Positions 44,908-52,654 of a DNA stretch of 64,000 nt are shown piece by piece (the stretch's first letter is position 1; each line of letters opens with the position of its first letter). Origin of the DNA: Mongoliitalea daihaiensis (lineage in GTDB: Bacteria > Bacteroidota > Bacteroidia > Cytophagales > Cyclobacteriaceae); the NCBI RefSeq assembly GCF_021596945.1, contig NZ_CP063779.1, forward strand, positions 747,501 to 811,500, given 5' to 3'. Made by a program: the position numbers and the translations under genes. The notes beneath the pieces are model-generated. The model had not been told where the DNA came from. It saw only the letters and a list, made by a program, of their open reading frames with translations, and made no database searches.

Positions 44908-46059
44908 TTATTTCAGAACTCCCGCCCCGTCTGCTGTTTTGACGGGGTAAATTTCTGGTTCTATACCGAAAGCACCCATATAAGAATCCCGCAGTTTGGA
45001 AAGCGTGTCCTCCATGTGCTCTTGATCTATTAAGTTAATGGTACACCCACCAAAGCCGCCACCCATCATCCGGCTTCCCCAAACGGATTCTAGTTGACTT
45101 GCTTGAGAAACCAAATGATCCAATTCTTCACAACTGACTTGATATAACTTGCTGAGACCCTCATGGGATTGATACATTAATTTCCCTAAGGCTTTCACTT
45201 GTCCAGCTTGCAGGAGTTCAGCAGCTTTTTCAACACGCAAATTTTCCTCCACCACATAGCGGCAACGCTGACCAATCACAGAAGGGAGATCCACTGCTTC
45301 CAACATGTCAAGGCTGACATCCCGCAAAAACGTTACCTCAGGATAAGCTTGCTGGATGATAGCGACTCCTTGTTCGCATTCCATTCTTCGCTGATTGTAC
45401 TGAGAATCACCAAGACTGTGGCTGACTTTGGTATTGATTAAGACTAAGCCAGCCTTACCTAATGACAAGGGCAGGTATTGATAGTTTAGACTCCGACAAT
45501 CCAATTGGATAGCATGCCCTTCCTTTCCCATCACAGAAGCAAACTGATCCATCACTCCACATTTGACTCCAGCGAAGTTATGTTCTGCCTCTCTTGCAAT
45601 CCGAATGACTTCATCTTTATTGAGTTCACATGAAAAAAGTTTGGCAAGTGCATAAGTAGTGGAGCACTCCAAAGCTGCCGAAGAAGATAACCCTGAACCA
45701 ACCGGAATATTGCCACCAACAACCGCATTGAACCCTTCTAGTGCGACCCCTTTGGCCTGTAGGCCATACATCACCCCAATGATATAATTCGCCCAGCTTT
45801 TTTTTACAGGTTTTAAAGGTTCATCTAAAGAAATGTATATGCTATCATTCAAATCTACAGCAATCAATTGGCATGTACGCAAGCCATTTTTTGATACGGC
45901 CATCGTAATTCCAAGGTCAATAGCAGCAGGTAATACAAACCCCTGATTATAATCTGTATGATCTCCGATGAGGTTGATTCTCCCAGGAGCATGGGCTGTC
46001 ACTTGAGGTGTTCCGAAGTGATGTTGGAATAGTTCGGTGATTTGGGATTGAAGGTTCAT
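44908..46059 (-). CDS. galK: Galactokinase
   Basis: GalK phosphorylates galactose at C1 with ATP, the first committed Leloir step. The 383-residue GHMP kinase has the galactose-binding signature APGRINLIGDHTDYNQGFVL near 24, the ATP loop VGSGLSSSAALECSTTYALA near 128 and motif 3 MMGGGFGGCTINLI near 338. The catalytic Asp is in AGVKCGVMDQFASVMGKEGH near 172. No galT or mutarotase gene is adjacent, so the pathway is split. It converges on selO with 24 bp between. Confidence 0.96.
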   Translation of the reverse strand: MNLQSQITELFQHHFGTPQVTAHAPGRINLIGDHTDYNQGFVLPAAIDLGITMAVSKNGLRTCQLIAVDLNDSIYISLDEPLKPVKKSWANYIIGVMYGLQAKGVALEGFNAVVGGNIPVGSGLSSSAALECSTTYALAKLFSCELNKDEVIRIAREAEHNFAGVKCGVMDQFASVMGKEGHAIQLDCRSLNYQYLPLSLGKAGLVLINTKVSHSLGDSQYNQRRMECEQGVAIIQQAYPEVTFLRDVSLDMLEAVDLPSVIGQRCRYVVEENLRVEKAAELLQAGQVKALGKLMYQSHEGLSKLYQVSCEELDHLVSQASQLESVWGSRMMGGGFGGCTINLIDQEHMEDTLSKLRDSYMGAFGIEPEIYPVKTADGAGVLK

Positions 46060-46105
46060 ATAGGTTTAACGGATTAGAAAGGAAGCCTTTTTTATGAATA
46101 GGAGC

Positions 46106-47233
46106 CTATAACTGCAAGGACTGAATCCATCGCATCAACAAGGTATCATGCAATTGGTACTGTTGCTGCTCGTAGACAACAAATCCCTTGGTGAGAAGCA
46201 CCTTCAAGGCAGTTGCCACAGAACTTGCTGCCCCTAAGTTGTGGATTTGTACGAATTCTTGACTTTGGGGCGACTGTACTTTTTCTTCCAATGCGATAGC
46301 TTTCAAAACCTTCCATTGGGTATCGGTAAACAACTCCAAGTAACTGCTAAATACAGGTGCTTCTTGCTGTACCATTTCATGCTTCACTTCTGCCAGCAGT
46401 TCGGGATCTACCATCTGTTGTTTTGCATACAACTTGTTACACAATAGCTGCACATAGTAGGTCTGCATTCGAGTCCATTCAAAAATATCCTGAATAATCA
46501 CCTTATCCATTTTACTGGAAGATGTGGCAAAAAACCCCTGAATAAAAGCCTCATATTCATCCCTATCAATCGCCTGCAAGTCATACAGCTGCGCACTGTT
46601 GTAAAATGGACGACTTTGATCAGTAAACATAGACTGCATCATCCTACGATGACTCCCACTAAAGATAAATCGAATCATGGGTAAGGCTTGAACCCATGAC
46701 CGAAAAACCGCTTCAACGTTCTTCTCTGGATAATGTAGGATTTGCTGAAACTCATCAATCGCAATAATAATTGGCTTTTTCTCCTGCATTAAAAACTCCC
46801 CGAGCACTTCCAATGATTTTTCTGTTGCAATAGGCGGATTTAGCGACAAACTTACCTGAGGAGTACCCGACAATGGATCCAGTCCAATAGTAGCTCCCAA
46901 TGCACTTAATAAATTGAGCATGCGTTGCCCTATTCCACCTTTAAATTCACCAAATTTTTGAATAATTGCTGATGCGATCTTCTTATTGGCTTCTTCAATC
47001 GTTGCTGTTCCAAATAAATCAATGAATAACGTAGAGGCTTGCTTCTTTTTTTCCAAGTGATAAAAAAAATGCCGAATCAGAACTGTCTTCCCCATTCTTC
47101 TGTGGGCATAAAAGACCATATTCCGCTCATTTAAAACCTGTTCTTCCATCCATGAGAACTCTACTTTTCTGTCACAAAAGTATTTGGGACTATGATAACC
47201 GATTAGTAAAAAAGGATTTTTGGGAGCTCTCAT
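46106..47233 (-). CDS. AAA ATPase, archaeal-type ATPase_2 domain
   Basis: A 375-residue ATPase with a Walker A variant AHRRMGKTVLIRHFF near 44, Walker B KPIIIAIDEFQQILHY near 130, and a sensor block MIRFIFSGSHRRMMQSMFTD near 165 with conserved Arg. The C-terminal part (about 290-375) looks like a winged helix (NLGAASSVATALKVLLTKGF). The layout fits the ATPase_2/STAND-like group often found singly in Bacteroidota and archaea with unknown function. No partner nuclease or effector is adjacent. A 41-bp near-perfect palindrome lies 18 bp before its start codon. Confidence 0.85.
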   Translation of the reverse strand: MRAPKNPFLLIGYHSPKYFCDRKVEFSWMEEQVLNERNMVFYAHRRMGKTVLIRHFFYHLEKKKQASTLFIDLFGTATIEEANKKIASAIIQKFGEFKGGIGQRMLNLLSALGATIGLDPLSGTPQVSLSLNPPIATEKSLEVLGEFLMQEKKPIIIAIDEFQQILHYPEKNVEAVFRSWVQALPMIRFIFSGSHRRMMQSMFTDQSRPFYNSAQLYDLQAIDRDEYEAFIQGFFATSSSKMDKVIIQDIFEWTRMQTYYVQLLCNKLYAKQQMVDPELLAEVKHEMVQQEAPVFSSYLELFTDTQWKVLKAIALEEKVQSPQSQEFVQIHNLGAASSVATALKVLLTKGFVVYEQQQYQLHDTLLMRWIQSLQL

Positions 47234-47251
47234 ACATTTTTAATAATTATA

Positions 47252-47292
47252 ACGTACTTTGCGTGACGTAAATTACGTTACGTAAAGTACGT
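47252..47292. repeat. 41-bp near-perfect palindrome before the ATPase gene
   Basis: The arms start ACGTACTTTGCGTGACGTAA at 47252 and end with its near mirror at 47292 (TTACGTTACGTAAAGTACGT reads inward). Only two pairs of positions mismatch, 47261/47283 and 47265/47279, and both become G-U pairs when copied into RNA in one orientation. The centre base is 47272. ACGTA-type half sites recur four times. It lies between the sterol-desaturase stop (47312) and the ATPase start (47233), both on the minus strand. It may be an operator, a recombination site or a transcript hairpin. Confidence 0.9.
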
Positions 47293-47311
47293 AAAATAAT
47301 TTCGTATCTAC

Positions 47312-48148
47312 TTAAGAACTTAGCTTATTTTTTTCCACAAGCTGTTGTGCAACCGTGTGTTTCTCAAACCGTTTGGAAAAACTTTGGTCCTCTGTCTTCA
47401 TCCAAACATCCCAAAAGGTAAAGTATAAGCCATAATTACACTTGTAGCGTAAGTGATGCAAGTCGTGATGGGTTGCTCCCACCATCCACTTGGCCCAAGA
47501 AGATTGCAATGTCTTGGAGCCATACACTTCCACACCTGCATGATTGATAACGGCAGTGATAGACATGGTCAGTAAGAGCGCAAGCAATACAAAAAAATGC
47601 ATGGGCAATACCAACACCAAAAGCGGTAGAAAAATTGCCTGCAACAAAGCTTCATAGGGATGAAATGAAAAAGAAGTGAAGGAACTCGTATACAAACTAT
47701 TGTGGTGAATATGATGAAAATACTTCAATACCCCCGGTTGATGCATCCATCGATGCAACCAATAATAATAGGTCTCATGGAAAAATAATGCAAGAGCAAA
47801 ACTGACAGGCATCCAAAGGATATCCCATACTCCCAATTGGGTGTACAACAAGGTCCAATCCCGCTGCCAACAAATAAGCATGATGGTACCTGAAACCGCA
47901 AAGATGATTGCTCCCAAAAAAGAATACCAGATTTCCGTCTTGACCTGAGGCAGCTTGATTTGCTGATGGAGTCTCCTATGGGGCATTTTATCCCCATAAT
48001 TTTTATAGACCAATTCATGATAGCCCCAAGCCAACAAAAGGTATCGTGAAAAAACTCCTAAAAAGAGAATCCCAACAATCAACATAAAATTGGAAGGCTC
48101 TGTATAATCAACTCCTAGAAGCCAGTCTAAATTAAAATCCATAGTCAT
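47312..48148 (-). CDS. Sterol desaturase/fatty-acid hydroxylase family protein
   Basis: A 278-residue membrane di-iron enzyme. Membrane helices lie near 19-38, 74-92, 110-125 and 175-200. The His-cluster motifs are HETYYYWLHRWMHQPG near 126, YFHHIHHNSLYTSSFTSFSF near 144 and GATHHDLHHLRYKCNYGLYF near 228. Family members hydroxylate or desaturate lipids or sterols; the substrate here is unknown, with carotenoid or fatty-acid roles also possible. The start may be 48148 or 48142. Confidence 0.88.
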   Translation of the reverse strand: MTMDFNLDWLLGVDYTEPSNFMLIVGILFLGVFSRYLLLAWGYHELVYKNYGDKMPHRRLHQQIKLPQVKTEIWYSFLGAIIFAVSGTIMLICWQRDWTLLYTQLGVWDILWMPVSFALALFFHETYYYWLHRWMHQPGVLKYFHHIHHNSLYTSSFTSFSFHPYEALLQAIFLPLLVLVLPMHFFVLLALLLTMSITAVINHAGVEVYGSKTLQSSWAKWMVGATHHDLHHLRYKCNYGLYFTFWDVWMKTEDQSFSKRFEKHTVAQQLVEKNKLSS

Positions 48149-48221
48149 ACATCAGTAACACAAAAATAGTTGGTATATCTGTTTAAACCATTCTAAAAAA
48201 CCGAATTCTCCATAAAGAAAA

Positions 48222-48644
48222 TCAATTCCCAAATGCCGTCAGCACCAACTTCCTCGATCCACCCATATCTCTGAATTCACACAAATAGATTCCTTGCCAA
48301 GTTCCGAGGTTTAGCTTGCCATTGGTAATTGGAATTTGCACACTGTTGCCTAGCAAACTGCTCTTTAGATGAGCCGGCATATCGTCTGCACCCTCATAGG
48401 TATGGATAAATTTGTGATAATTTTCAGGTACCAAATCATTAATAAATGATTCGAAATCCTTTCTCACGGTAGGATCTGCATTCTCGTTGATGGTCAGGCC
48501 AGCGGAAGTATGTTTGATGAAAACCTGCAGCATCCCTGCCTGAATCTGCCGAATTTCCGGAAATTGCTGCTCAATCAAAGCAGTGATCAAATGGTAACCT
48601 CTGGCAAAAGGCTTGAGCTGGATTTCTTTTTGGAAGAGTTTCAT
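48222..48644 (-). CDS. YjbQ family protein
   Basis: A 140-residue member of the YjbQ/UPF0047 family. Motifs are LQVFIKHTSAGLTINENADP near 43, DMPAHLKSSLLGNSVQIPIT near 92 and LNLGTWQGIYLCEFRDMGGS near 114. The His, Glu and Asp residues form a metal-like pocket. In E. coli YjbQ has thiamine phosphate synthase side activity, and the physiological reaction is unsettled. No thiamine gene is next to it. Confidence 0.92.
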   Translation of the reverse strand: MKLFQKEIQLKPFARGYHLITALIEQQFPEIRQIQAGMLQVFIKHTSAGLTINENADPTVRKDFESFINDLVPENYHKFIHTYEGADDMPAHLKSSLLGNSVQIPITNGKLNLGTWQGIYLCEFRDMGGSRKLVLTAFGN

Positions 48645-48796
48645 TATCGTAAAAAGGTCAGTTTACACATATATCCACTCAGCAAATAGAGAAAGAAAGA
48701 ACCCTCCAACCAAGGAAATTCTTTATTTTTACAAAAAATGGGCTGTAGAGTACCTTTTCTCGAAAGTTAAGCCCTATTGAAAAAAATACACTTGAT

Positions 48797-49258
48797 ATGT
48801 CCAATAACGATATCCTTCGAAGCTTACGCTACACCTTTGATTTTTCAGATGACCAAATGATGCAACTTTTCAAACTTGGCGGTTTGGAAGCAAGCAGGAC
48901 AGAAGTAAGTGATTGGCTAAAAAAGGAAGATGACCCTGATTTTAAAGCCATTTACGATATCGATTTAGCTGCTTTTCTGAATGGATTTATCATCAAAAAG
49001 CGGGGCAAGAAAGATGGAGAAGAACCTAAACCTGAAAAATCCCTGAGCAACAATGCCATTCTTCGGAAACTAAAAATTGCGCTAAACATGAAGGACGAGG
49101 ATATCTTGGACGCTTTGGCTTCAGTGGATTTTAAGTTTGGGAAGCACGAACTCAGTGCTCTATTCCGTAAACCTACTCAAGATCAGTATAGACCGTGTAA
49201 AGATCAGGTGCTTAGGAATTTTTTAAAAGGCTTGCAAGTGAAATACCGTCCAAATTAA
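48797..49258 (+). CDS. DUF1456 family protein (YehS-like)
   Basis: A 153-residue protein made of two similar DUF1456 repeats. Repeat one: NNDILRSLRYTFDFSDDQMM to the WLKKEDDPDF region (about 3-75). Repeat two: NNAILRKLKIALNMKDEDIL to LSALFRKPTQDQYRPCKDQV (about 86-145). A basic linker (KKRGKKDGEEPKPEK) separates them. Function is unknown; the small helical units may bind nucleic acid. A decayed copy of its last 40 codons is at 50538-50665. Confidence 0.9.
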   Translation: MSNNDILRSLRYTFDFSDDQMMQLFKLGGLEASRTEVSDWLKKEDDPDFKAIYDIDLAAFLNGFIIKKRGKKDGEEPKPEKSLSNNAILRKLKIALNMKDEDILDALASVDFKFGKHELSALFRKPTQDQYRPCKDQVLRNFLKGLQVKYRPN

Positions 49259-49276
49259 ACGTTTTGTTGTTTTGTC

Positions 49277-50446
49277 CTAATCATCAAATTTTAATTCAAG
49301 CTTGTACACCATAAAATAATCCCTTTCAATCTCCATATCCACCTTCCCCATGGCCCATAGTTGTCCGTCTCTTTGGACGATGTTTCTTGGATCTGCATTG
49401 GAAGGCACAAAATCATTTATCAAACTACCATTAGAGTCAAAAATCGCAACTCTATGAGGATATTTTTTCAGCATATGTTGACGAAATTCTTGCCATTCTT
49501 CTGGAGATTTGTTCTCGTTTGAAGTCGCTAAGTCTTGCGGATCATAGCCTGGAAAATAACCTAAAATGAAGTAGCCATTTATCTGGGTAATTGTTTCGAT
49601 TCTGCCGTATGAAAAGAAATTCAAGAAAGAATCTGGATTGTAGACATCCTCACCCTTATAAAAATTGTAATCGGGAATGTCCAGCGGGATTTCTTTGATT
49701 AGCCTGAACGGTCGTGTTTTCTCGTACACATAAATCTTAGGTTCTGCACCATAAACCACTAGTAATTCATCCTCCATAAGCTCAAAAATAGGAGCCCAGG
49801 CATCTCGGTAGAAATACTTCCCGTTACGATAAAGGCTTGATTCCGGGATTTTCATCAACTCCTCCCTTTTACCGGTGATTTTATCTAGTAAAATCATGGC
49901 ATTTACTTCTTCATACAGTCGGCGATCACTATAATCAATGTTTCGCGAGCCCTGATCAAAGTAGAGAAACCCTTCCTCCAGAATTCCCAAACCGAAACCC
50001 ATAGATTTTTTCGCAAAATTATATGGCTGTATATCTTGGATCTTTGTACGGGAAAGGAGTAGTCCCGAAAAATCATATGTCAATAGTCCATTGATTCCAT
50101 AGGCCAAGAACTCATTCTCACCGACGATCTTTAAAGGGGCAAATAAAACGCCATAAGTATCTGGCAAATTACCTAGTTTAGAATAGGAGTAAAGAATATT
50201 TCCATCAAATCCCGCCACATAAATATCCTCAAAATTATTTCCTTGCTCAGTGAATAAAATCACTCTCGAATTTGGGTCGATGTCTTGAACAATGGGATTA
50301 CCTAAGAATGCGATCTGAACACTGTCAATTTTTTCCAATCTAACTTGAATATTGTCGACTTGATTAGATAATTCAGACTCTTTTCTTGATTGGCTACAAG
50401 AAATTAAGAGCACTTGAAATACAAGTAATCGAACAAGATGCTTCAT
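49277..50446 (-). CDS. Beta-propeller-like lipoprotein
   Basis: A 389-residue lipoprotein with signal MKHLVRLLVFQVLLISCSQS (Cys near 17). The rest is beta-rich with repeated strands of the type NFEDIYVAGFDGNILYSYSK, GLLTYDFSGLLLSRTKIQDI and HRVAIFDSNGSLINDFVPSN, as in the 6-bladed propeller lipoproteins (including DUF4221 members) that are abundant in Bacteroidota. It has no visible enzyme motif. ATG at 50446 is chosen over 50479. It converges on the DUF1456 gene, 18 bp away. Confidence 0.78.
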   Translation of the reverse strand: MKHLVRLLVFQVLLISCSQSRKESELSNQVDNIQVRLEKIDSVQIAFLGNPIVQDIDPNSRVILFTEQGNNFEDIYVAGFDGNILYSYSKLGNLPDTYGVLFAPLKIVGENEFLAYGINGLLTYDFSGLLLSRTKIQDIQPYNFAKKSMGFGLGILEEGFLYFDQGSRNIDYSDRRLYEEVNAMILLDKITGKREELMKIPESSLYRNGKYFYRDAWAPIFELMEDELLVVYGAEPKIYVYEKTRPFRLIKEIPLDIPDYNFYKGEDVYNPDSFLNFFSYGRIETITQINGYFILGYFPGYDPQDLATSNENKSPEEWQEFRQHMLKKYPHRVAIFDSNGSLINDFVPSNADPRNIVQRDGQLWAMGKVDMEIERDYFMVYKLELKFDD

Positions 50447-50537
50447 GGAGCCAAAATTTTGTCTTTTAAATATACTCATTGCTTAGTTACAAAACAACTA
50501 ATCCTTCAGTCATAGAAAAAAGGAAAATGGTCCAGCT

Positions 50538-50665
50538 TTTAAGTTCAGAAAGCAAGAAATGAGTACCATATTCCGTAAACCAAGCCAAACACACTAGATA
50601 CCTTGTAAAGATCAGATGTCGAGAAACTTTTTGAAAGAGCCGCTCGTAAGAAATTACCCAATTAA
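50538..50665 (+). pseudogene. Decayed copy of the DUF1456 3' end
   Basis: Read in one frame from 50538: FKFRKQEMSTIFRKPSQTH, a stop, then IPCKDQMSRNFLKEPLVRNY. This matches the end of the intact gene at 48797 (FKFGKHELSALFRKPTQDQ, then RPCKDQVLRNFLKGLQVKY). The stop replaces a Tyr. At the DNA level, strings such as TTCCGTAAACC and TGTAAAGATCAG are shared. Nothing matching the first repeat is seen, so it is a partial remnant with no start. Confidence 0.75.
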
Positions 50666-50721
50666 AATAACATTTATATCTTAACTTTATATCAGTTGAT
50701 CAAACTTACCTTTGTAATATC

Positions 50722-50892
50722 ATGAAAAAATCGCGGATCATCGTCCTTGCCCTTTTGTTGATAATCACTGGGTTCATTATCCCTATAATCATACCACACG
50801 AAACTGACTTACTAGGGTTTTTAAGTGGAGCAGCATTTGGTGGAGGTGCTGGCTTACTCATAACACAATTACTTAAAAAAAAGGAATCATAA
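50722..50892 (+). CDS. Small membrane protein, 56 aa
   Basis: An ATG at 50722 opens 57 codons: MKKSRIIVLALLLIITGFII, then PIIIPHETDLLGFLSGAAFG and GGAGLLITQLLKKKES. Two hydrophobic segments separated by a Glu/Asp loop suggest a two-pass inner-membrane protein with both ends basic. A -7-like TACCTTTG lies at 50707-50714, although this is very close to the ATG. A terminator follows immediately. I do not recognise the family. Confidence 0.65.
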   Translation: MKKSRIIVLALLLIITGFIIPIIIPHETDLLGFLSGAAFGGGAGLLITQLLKKKES

Positions 50893-50922
50893 AAAAAGCG
50901 AGGTTATTCAACCTCGCTTTTT
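50893..50922. terminator. Strong bidirectional terminator between the 56-aa gene and rng
   Basis: AAAAAGCGAGGTT (50893-50905) pairs perfectly with AACCTCGCTTTTT (50910-50922) around a 4-base loop. The last five codons of rng lie inside it (KSEVE and stop), and it begins directly after the stop of the small gene. Confidence 0.92.
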
Positions 50923-52475
50923 ACTTGTAGTTCTATTTCTTCTCCTGATTCATCCAGGAATTTGTACTCCGTCACCGGAAGTGAGGAATCTTTAATCAGT
51001 TTAACCCACTTAAAATATTTGAAAAACCACTTGACCCTTCTAGAAACCACCCCGTTTGTAAAATAAGCGAAAAGGTATGGGTGAAGTCCAATGTGGATGT
51101 TTGACACGTTTTGGATAGTGGCAATATGTTCCAAGTCTTTTTCCAATTGATCTGCGACCAAGATGGATGCTTGAATTTTGCCTGTACCATTACAAGATGG
51201 ACAGGTTTCTTTAGTGACAATATTTACTTCGGGTCTTACGCGCTGCCTCGTGATTTGCATCAAACCAAATTTGGTTAACGGCAGGACAGTATGTTTAGAC
51301 CGGTCATCACTCATTTCTTCCCTCATAGCATCGTAAATAGCCTTTTTATTATCGGCTTTTTTCATGTCTATAAAATCTATGACGATGATACCTCCCATAT
51401 CGCGGAGGCGTAATTGTCTGGCAATTTCTTTAGCAGCAACCAAGTTTGTTTTTAATGCTGTATTTTCTTGGTCACTTTCCTGATTGGATTTATTACCACT
51501 ATTGACATCGATGACATGTAATGCCTCTGTGTGTTCAATAATGACATAACCTCCCTGGGGAAGGCTAATCGTCTGTCCAAACAAGCTTTTGATTTGCTTT
51601 TCTATTCCAAAACTTTCAAAGAGCTTCGCTTTTCCGTTGTAAAGCTTAACAATTTTTTCTTTTTCAGGGGCTATAGACCTGATGTAAGACCTGATTTGAT
51701 CGTAGATCAATTCGTCTTCGACGGTGATTGCATCGAATGATTCATTGAGTAGGTCTCGAATAATCGAGGAAGCCATACTCATTTCTCCAATTATCTTGTC
51801 GCAACTTTTCGCTTTATGAAGCTTTTTGATGCCATCCTCCCAAGAAGTTAACAGATTTCTTAAATCCTTGTCTAACTCGGTTACGGATTGCCCTTCGGCC
51901 ACTGTACGAATGATAACGCCAAAATTGGCCGGCTTGATAGAAGTAATCAAGCGAACAAGTCGCTTGCGTTCCTCTGCACTTCGAATCTTCTTGGAAACAC
52001 TGACGGAATCCGAAAAAGGTACGAGTACAATGTATCGCCCTGCCAAGGAGAGCTCACAGGAAAGTCTTGGACCTTTAGTGGAGATGGGTTCTTTTACCAC
52101 CTGCACCAGTATCTGATTATTTTTAGAAAGGACATTGGAAATCTTTCCAAGCTTTTCGATATCAGGCTCTAAGTCAAAGTTTTTAAAGTTGAAATTAGCA
52201 TACCCATTGTTTTTGATCAATTTAGTGAACTTGTTCAAACTATTGATCTGTGGCCCTAGGTCTTGATAATGCAAAAATGCATCTTTTTCATACCCTACGT
52301 CGATGAATGCTGCATTGAGCCCATTCACGATTTTGCGGACTGTACCAAGGTAGATGTCTCCAACTTTAAACTGGTTTTCTCCACCTTCTGAGTGGAGTTC
52401 AACCAAGTTTTTGTCTTTTAATAGAGCGATCCGACTTCCATTTTGAGCAGAATCAATTAACAATTCTGTGCTCAA
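50904..52475 (-). CDS. rng: Ribonuclease E/G family protein
   Basis: A 523-residue RNase G-type endoribonuclease that cleaves single-stranded RNA and matures rRNA. An S1 domain is near 38-110 (VGDIYLGTVRKIVNGLNAAF, VGYEKDAFLHYQDL), the catalytic DNase-I-like region has HVIDVNSGNKSN near 318 and RDMGGIIVIDFIDMKKADNK near 355 with the metal-binding Asp residues, and the zinc-link CPSCNGTGKI near 420. It is short, lacking the RNase E scaffold. The COX24 gene lies upstream on the same strand. Confidence 0.94.
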   Translation of the reverse strand: MSTELLIDSAQNGSRIALLKDKNLVELHSEGGENQFKVGDIYLGTVRKIVNGLNAAFIDVGYEKDAFLHYQDLGPQINSLNKFTKLIKNNGYANFNFKNFDLEPDIEKLGKISNVLSKNNQILVQVVKEPISTKGPRLSCELSLAGRYIVLVPFSDSVSVSKKIRSAEERKRLVRLITSIKPANFGVIIRTVAEGQSVTELDKDLRNLLTSWEDGIKKLHKAKSCDKIIGEMSMASSIIRDLLNESFDAITVEDELIYDQIRSYIRSIAPEKEKIVKLYNGKAKLFESFGIEKQIKSLFGQTISLPQGGYVIIEHTEALHVIDVNSGNKSNQESDQENTALKTNLVAAKEIARQLRLRDMGGIIVIDFIDMKKADNKKAIYDAMREEMSDDRSKHTVLPLTKFGLMQITRQRVRPEVNIVTKETCPSCNGTGKIQASILVADQLEKDLEHIATIQNVSNIHIGLHPYLFAYFTNGVVSRRVKWFFKYFKWVKLIKDSSLPVTEYKFLDESGEEIELQVKSEVE

Positions 52476-52533
52476 ATTTGTCTTGTTTGTATGTGTTAAT
52501 ACGATTGATTAGAAATCAAACAAGAAGAAGTGA

Positions 52534-52623
52534 TTACTTCTTCTTATGTCTGTTTTTTCTAAGTCTTTTCTTACGCTTGTGCGTAGCGATTTTATGTCTT
52601 TTTCTTTTCTTACCGCAAGGCAT
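52534..52623 (-). CDS. AURKAIP1/COX24-domain protein, 29 aa
   Basis: MPCGKKRKRHKIATHKRKKR followed by LRKNRHKKK, 18 of 29 residues basic. It matches the COX24/AURKAIP1 (mS38-like) motif, found as tiny proteins in Bacteroidota and as a domain of a mitochondrial small-subunit ribosomal protein. By that homology it may be a ribosomal component. It lies upstream of rng on the same strand (58 bp) and downstream of the TPR gene (31 bp). It is easily missed because of its length. Confidence 0.82.
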   Translation of the reverse strand: MPCGKKRKRHKIATHKRKKRLRKNRHKKK

Positions 52624-52654
52624 AGTTTTAAAGATTTAACGTGGAACAATTAGT

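Noticed and set aside
47252-47292. Palindrome as an ordinary Rho-independent terminator
   Set aside because: No T run follows on either strand and the stem is AT/ACGT-rich rather than GC-capped.
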